From NCBI RefSeq assembly GCF_030817475.1, contig NZ_JAUSZJ010000002.1, positions 558,001-622,000 on the forward strand: a stretch of 64,000 bases of DNA, read 5' to 3'. The translations under genes and the position numbers were made by a program. Below the pieces are notes generated by a model. It ran no database searches and was not told the DNA's origin. It was given only the letters and a program-made list of their open reading frames with translations. Shown here piece after piece: positions 62,736 through 64,000 of this stretch. Within the stretch, counting starts at the first letter, position 1; every line of letters begins with the position of its first letter. This DNA is from Streptomyces sp. V2I9 (lineage in GTDB: Bacteria > Actinomycetota > Actinomycetes > Streptomycetales > Streptomycetaceae).

Positions 62736-63320
62736 ATGCCGCTGCATGTCCTCCCGGCTCCCGCGCCCGCCCTGCGCAGCGTTCTCGCGGCCCTCGGTTC
62801 TCCCACGGCCGTCCGCGAAGCCCGAACATCCGCTCTCCGGTCCGCCCGGGGGCCACTGAGCCCCGAACTCCCGCTTCCCGTGCATGTGCTGGGCCGGATC
62901 GCTCCTGACCGGACGGCACCCCTGACGCGTCTCGCGGCCTGGCGCTTCCTGATCCGGAGCGAGGGCCGTCCGGTCGCCGCGGCGGACACCGTGCTCACCC
63001 CCGACGGCTGGCGGTTCTCGCACTTCTTCGAGGGCCCCTACCTCGCCTCGACCGAGCTCGCCGTCCGGCAGGCGGAGGCGTCGGCCACCCCCTGCCAGGC
63101 GCGGCTGCTGTCCATCCCGGAGCTTTACATGATCGCCCTCTGGCTCCACGGCGACACCGAGGCCGATCCCGCCGGCGGCATGCTCGCCCCGGCGGACGTC
63201 CTGGTACCCCTGGCGCCGGCCCCGCCGGGCATCGCGGCGCACCGGCCGCACCGGGTCGCCGATCTGCTGCCCGTCATCTCGATGCGCATGACCCCCGGGC
63301 CGCTCCTCAGCTCGGCCTGA
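62736..63320 (+). CDS. hypothetical protein
   Basis: 194 residues, no signal peptide or membrane helix. MPLHVLPAPAPALRSVLAAL, then LTRLAAWRFLIRSEGRPVAA, ADTVLTPDGWRFSHFFEGPY and ARLLSIPELYMIALWLHGD. The final third (SIPELYMIALWLHG then PHRVADLLPVISMR) looks folded. No family is recognised; it could be a regulatory or adaptor protein. ATG at 62736 with GAGAGG upstream; a longer frame to 62517 lacks a ribosome site. Confidence 0.6.
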   Translation: MPLHVLPAPAPALRSVLAALGSPTAVREARTSALRSARGPLSPELPLPVHVLGRIAPDRTAPLTRLAAWRFLIRSEGRPVAAADTVLTPDGWRFSHFFEGPYLASTELAVRQAEASATPCQARLLSIPELYMIALWLHGDTEADPAGGMLAPADVLVPLAPAPPGIAAHRPHRVADLLPVISMRMTPGPLLSSA

Positions 63321-63642
63321 CCCCCGTCGCGTTCACCGGTTCCCTGCGGCGCCCCTACCGCCCCCGCACACCGGGGAGACGGTACGGGCGCCGCGGGAAC
63401 GGTGCGGCCCCACTCGGACTAGCCCTATCCGGCCACCCCGAACCACCCAAAGGGACAGTGCAGTTGCGGTGAACCGTCCGCGCGGGTGATGCGTCAAGGG
63501 AGGAGTACGGGTGCTGCGGCGAAATCCCTGCGGATTCTTCCCCGTAGGGCAACACTGGGACCGGACCGACTGATACGGGGGCGGCATGAACACCTCATCC
63601 AGCCGCAGGACACTCGACTCGACGCAGCGAAAGAACCCATCC
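63321..63642. other. 322-bp gap
   Basis: No gene beyond an alternative N-terminus for the next one (ATG at 63586). An inverted GGCGCCCC/GGGGCGCC-like stretch is absent; nothing distinctive was seen. Confidence 0.3.
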
Positions 63643-63834
63643 ATGTGCCAGCACCAGCCACCCTGCCCCACCGCTGACTCACCCGACCGGGAGGCCGCCC
63701 GCCTGACGGCCCACCACCCCGAACAGGGTTGGAGCCTCCTGTGCAACGGCGTCCTCCTCTTCGAGGACACCGGCGAGTTGCTGCCGAACGGGCAGATCAT
63801 CGCTCCGCACCGGCCGCTGGTGAAGGCCGCCTGA
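63643..63834 (+). CDS. DUF5999-like small protein
   Basis: 63 residues: MCQHQPPCPTADSPDREAAR, LTAHHPEQGWSLLCNGVLLF and EDTGELLPNGQIIAPHRPLV. It resembles DUF5999, a family nearly confined to Streptomyces with conserved Cys and His near the N-terminus that could bind a metal. Function unknown. The start MCQHQ is that of the family; an ATG at 63586 would add 19 residues. Confidence 0.75.
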   Translation: MCQHQPPCPTADSPDREAARLTAHHPEQGWSLLCNGVLLFEDTGELLPNGQIIAPHRPLVKAA

Positions 63835-63940
63835 GAACAGCCGTACGGACGAGGGGCCGGCCCGGAGAAGTCTCCGCACCGGCCCCGACGCATGTCCGGC
63901 GTCCACCGCGCTCACGGCGCACGCCTCACGACAGGCTCGC

Positions 63941-64000
63941 TCAGGCGTCGTACGCGTCCAGCGGCGGGCAGGAGCAGACCAGGTTCCGGTCGCCGAAGGC
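63941..64000 (-). CDS. gcvP: glycine dehydrogenase (decarboxylating), C-terminal end only
   Basis: Only 19 codons and the stop are in the window: AFGDRNLVCSCPPLDAYDA. The GDRNLVCSCPP motif is the conserved extreme C-terminus of the glycine cleavage system P protein. The rest lies beyond the right edge. Confidence 0.65.
   Translation of the reverse strand, partial: AFGDRNLVCSCPPLDAYDA

Noticed and set aside
1..64000. tRNA, rRNA or phage attachment site
   Set aside because: No cloverleaf, rRNA-like segment or paired attachment repeat was found by eye on either strand.

Overview
The window is high-GC (about 72 percent) actinobacterial DNA and almost certainly a Streptomyces chromosome. The signs are the extreme third-position GC, GTG starts, ATGA-coupled operons, leaderless-looking promoters, twin-arginine signals, PP2C/SpoIIE-type phosphatases, ECF sigma factors and small Streptomyces-specific families (DUF6243- and DUF5999-like). 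Both ends cut a gene: an ECF sigma factor on the left, and what looks like the last 19 codons of glycine dehydrogenase (gcvP) on the right. No rRNA, tRNA or CRISPR array was seen.

Layout. 1-5.6 kb: partial sigma factor with a coupled membrane peptide, a P-loop kinase-like protein, and a 1416-residue assimilatory nitrate reductase fused to a CysJ-type NADPH flavoprotein. 6.05-10.57 kb: a tightly coupled methyltransferase / PLP enzyme / ATP-grasp ligase / MFS exporter operon that looks like an undescribed small-metabolite pathway. 10.57-16.7 kb: ECF sigma factor, His-rich membrane protein, ferric-reductase-like membrane protein (a perfect CRP-like palindrome between the last two), universal stress protein and apolipoprotein N-acyltransferase. 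16.7-24.8 kb: Gfo/Idh/MocA dehydrogenase, lipoprotein, TPR-like protein, ung, peptide-binding lipoprotein, two FabG-like reductases, and a DUF3037/HipA-like pair.

25.0-33.5 kb is the most accessory part and reads as a defence island. It holds an unrecognised seven-helix membrane protein, a 1024-residue SF1 helicase with a C-terminal phospholipase D (HKD) motif and a DUF5710-like tail (Mokosh type II-like architecture), an internally deleted IS3-type element with perfect 20-bp terminal repeats, and a two-gene Septu-like system (PtuA ATPase plus PtuB HNH nuclease) followed by a possibly broken small reading frame.

33.6-42.7 kb is signalling: two PAS/GAF/PP2C phosphatases, an adenylate cyclase coupled to a universal stress protein, a family 2 glycosyltransferase, a DUF574-type methyltransferase, a 26-bp tandem repeat and an ArsR-type regulator. 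43.0-47.3 kb is mostly secreted: a C39-type peptidase, an antigen-85-like esterase, a DUF4185 protein (a family that includes endo-D-arabinofuranases) and a Rieske protein, then a cytosolic PNPOx-fold protein. 47.4-54.3 kb holds regulators and exporters: LysR/EamA, MocR/PNPOx with a direct-repeat operator, and two EamA genes, one frameshifted and preceded by a short Pro-Pro-Pro leader peptide. 54.7-64 kb: DUF6243-like protein, WYL regulator/RidA, PhzF, CPBP membrane protease, a solute-binding/VWA protein behind a long leader hairpin, a GCS2-type glutamate-cysteine ligase, two small proteins and the gcvP end.

All family assignments were made by reading motifs by eye; no database search was run.
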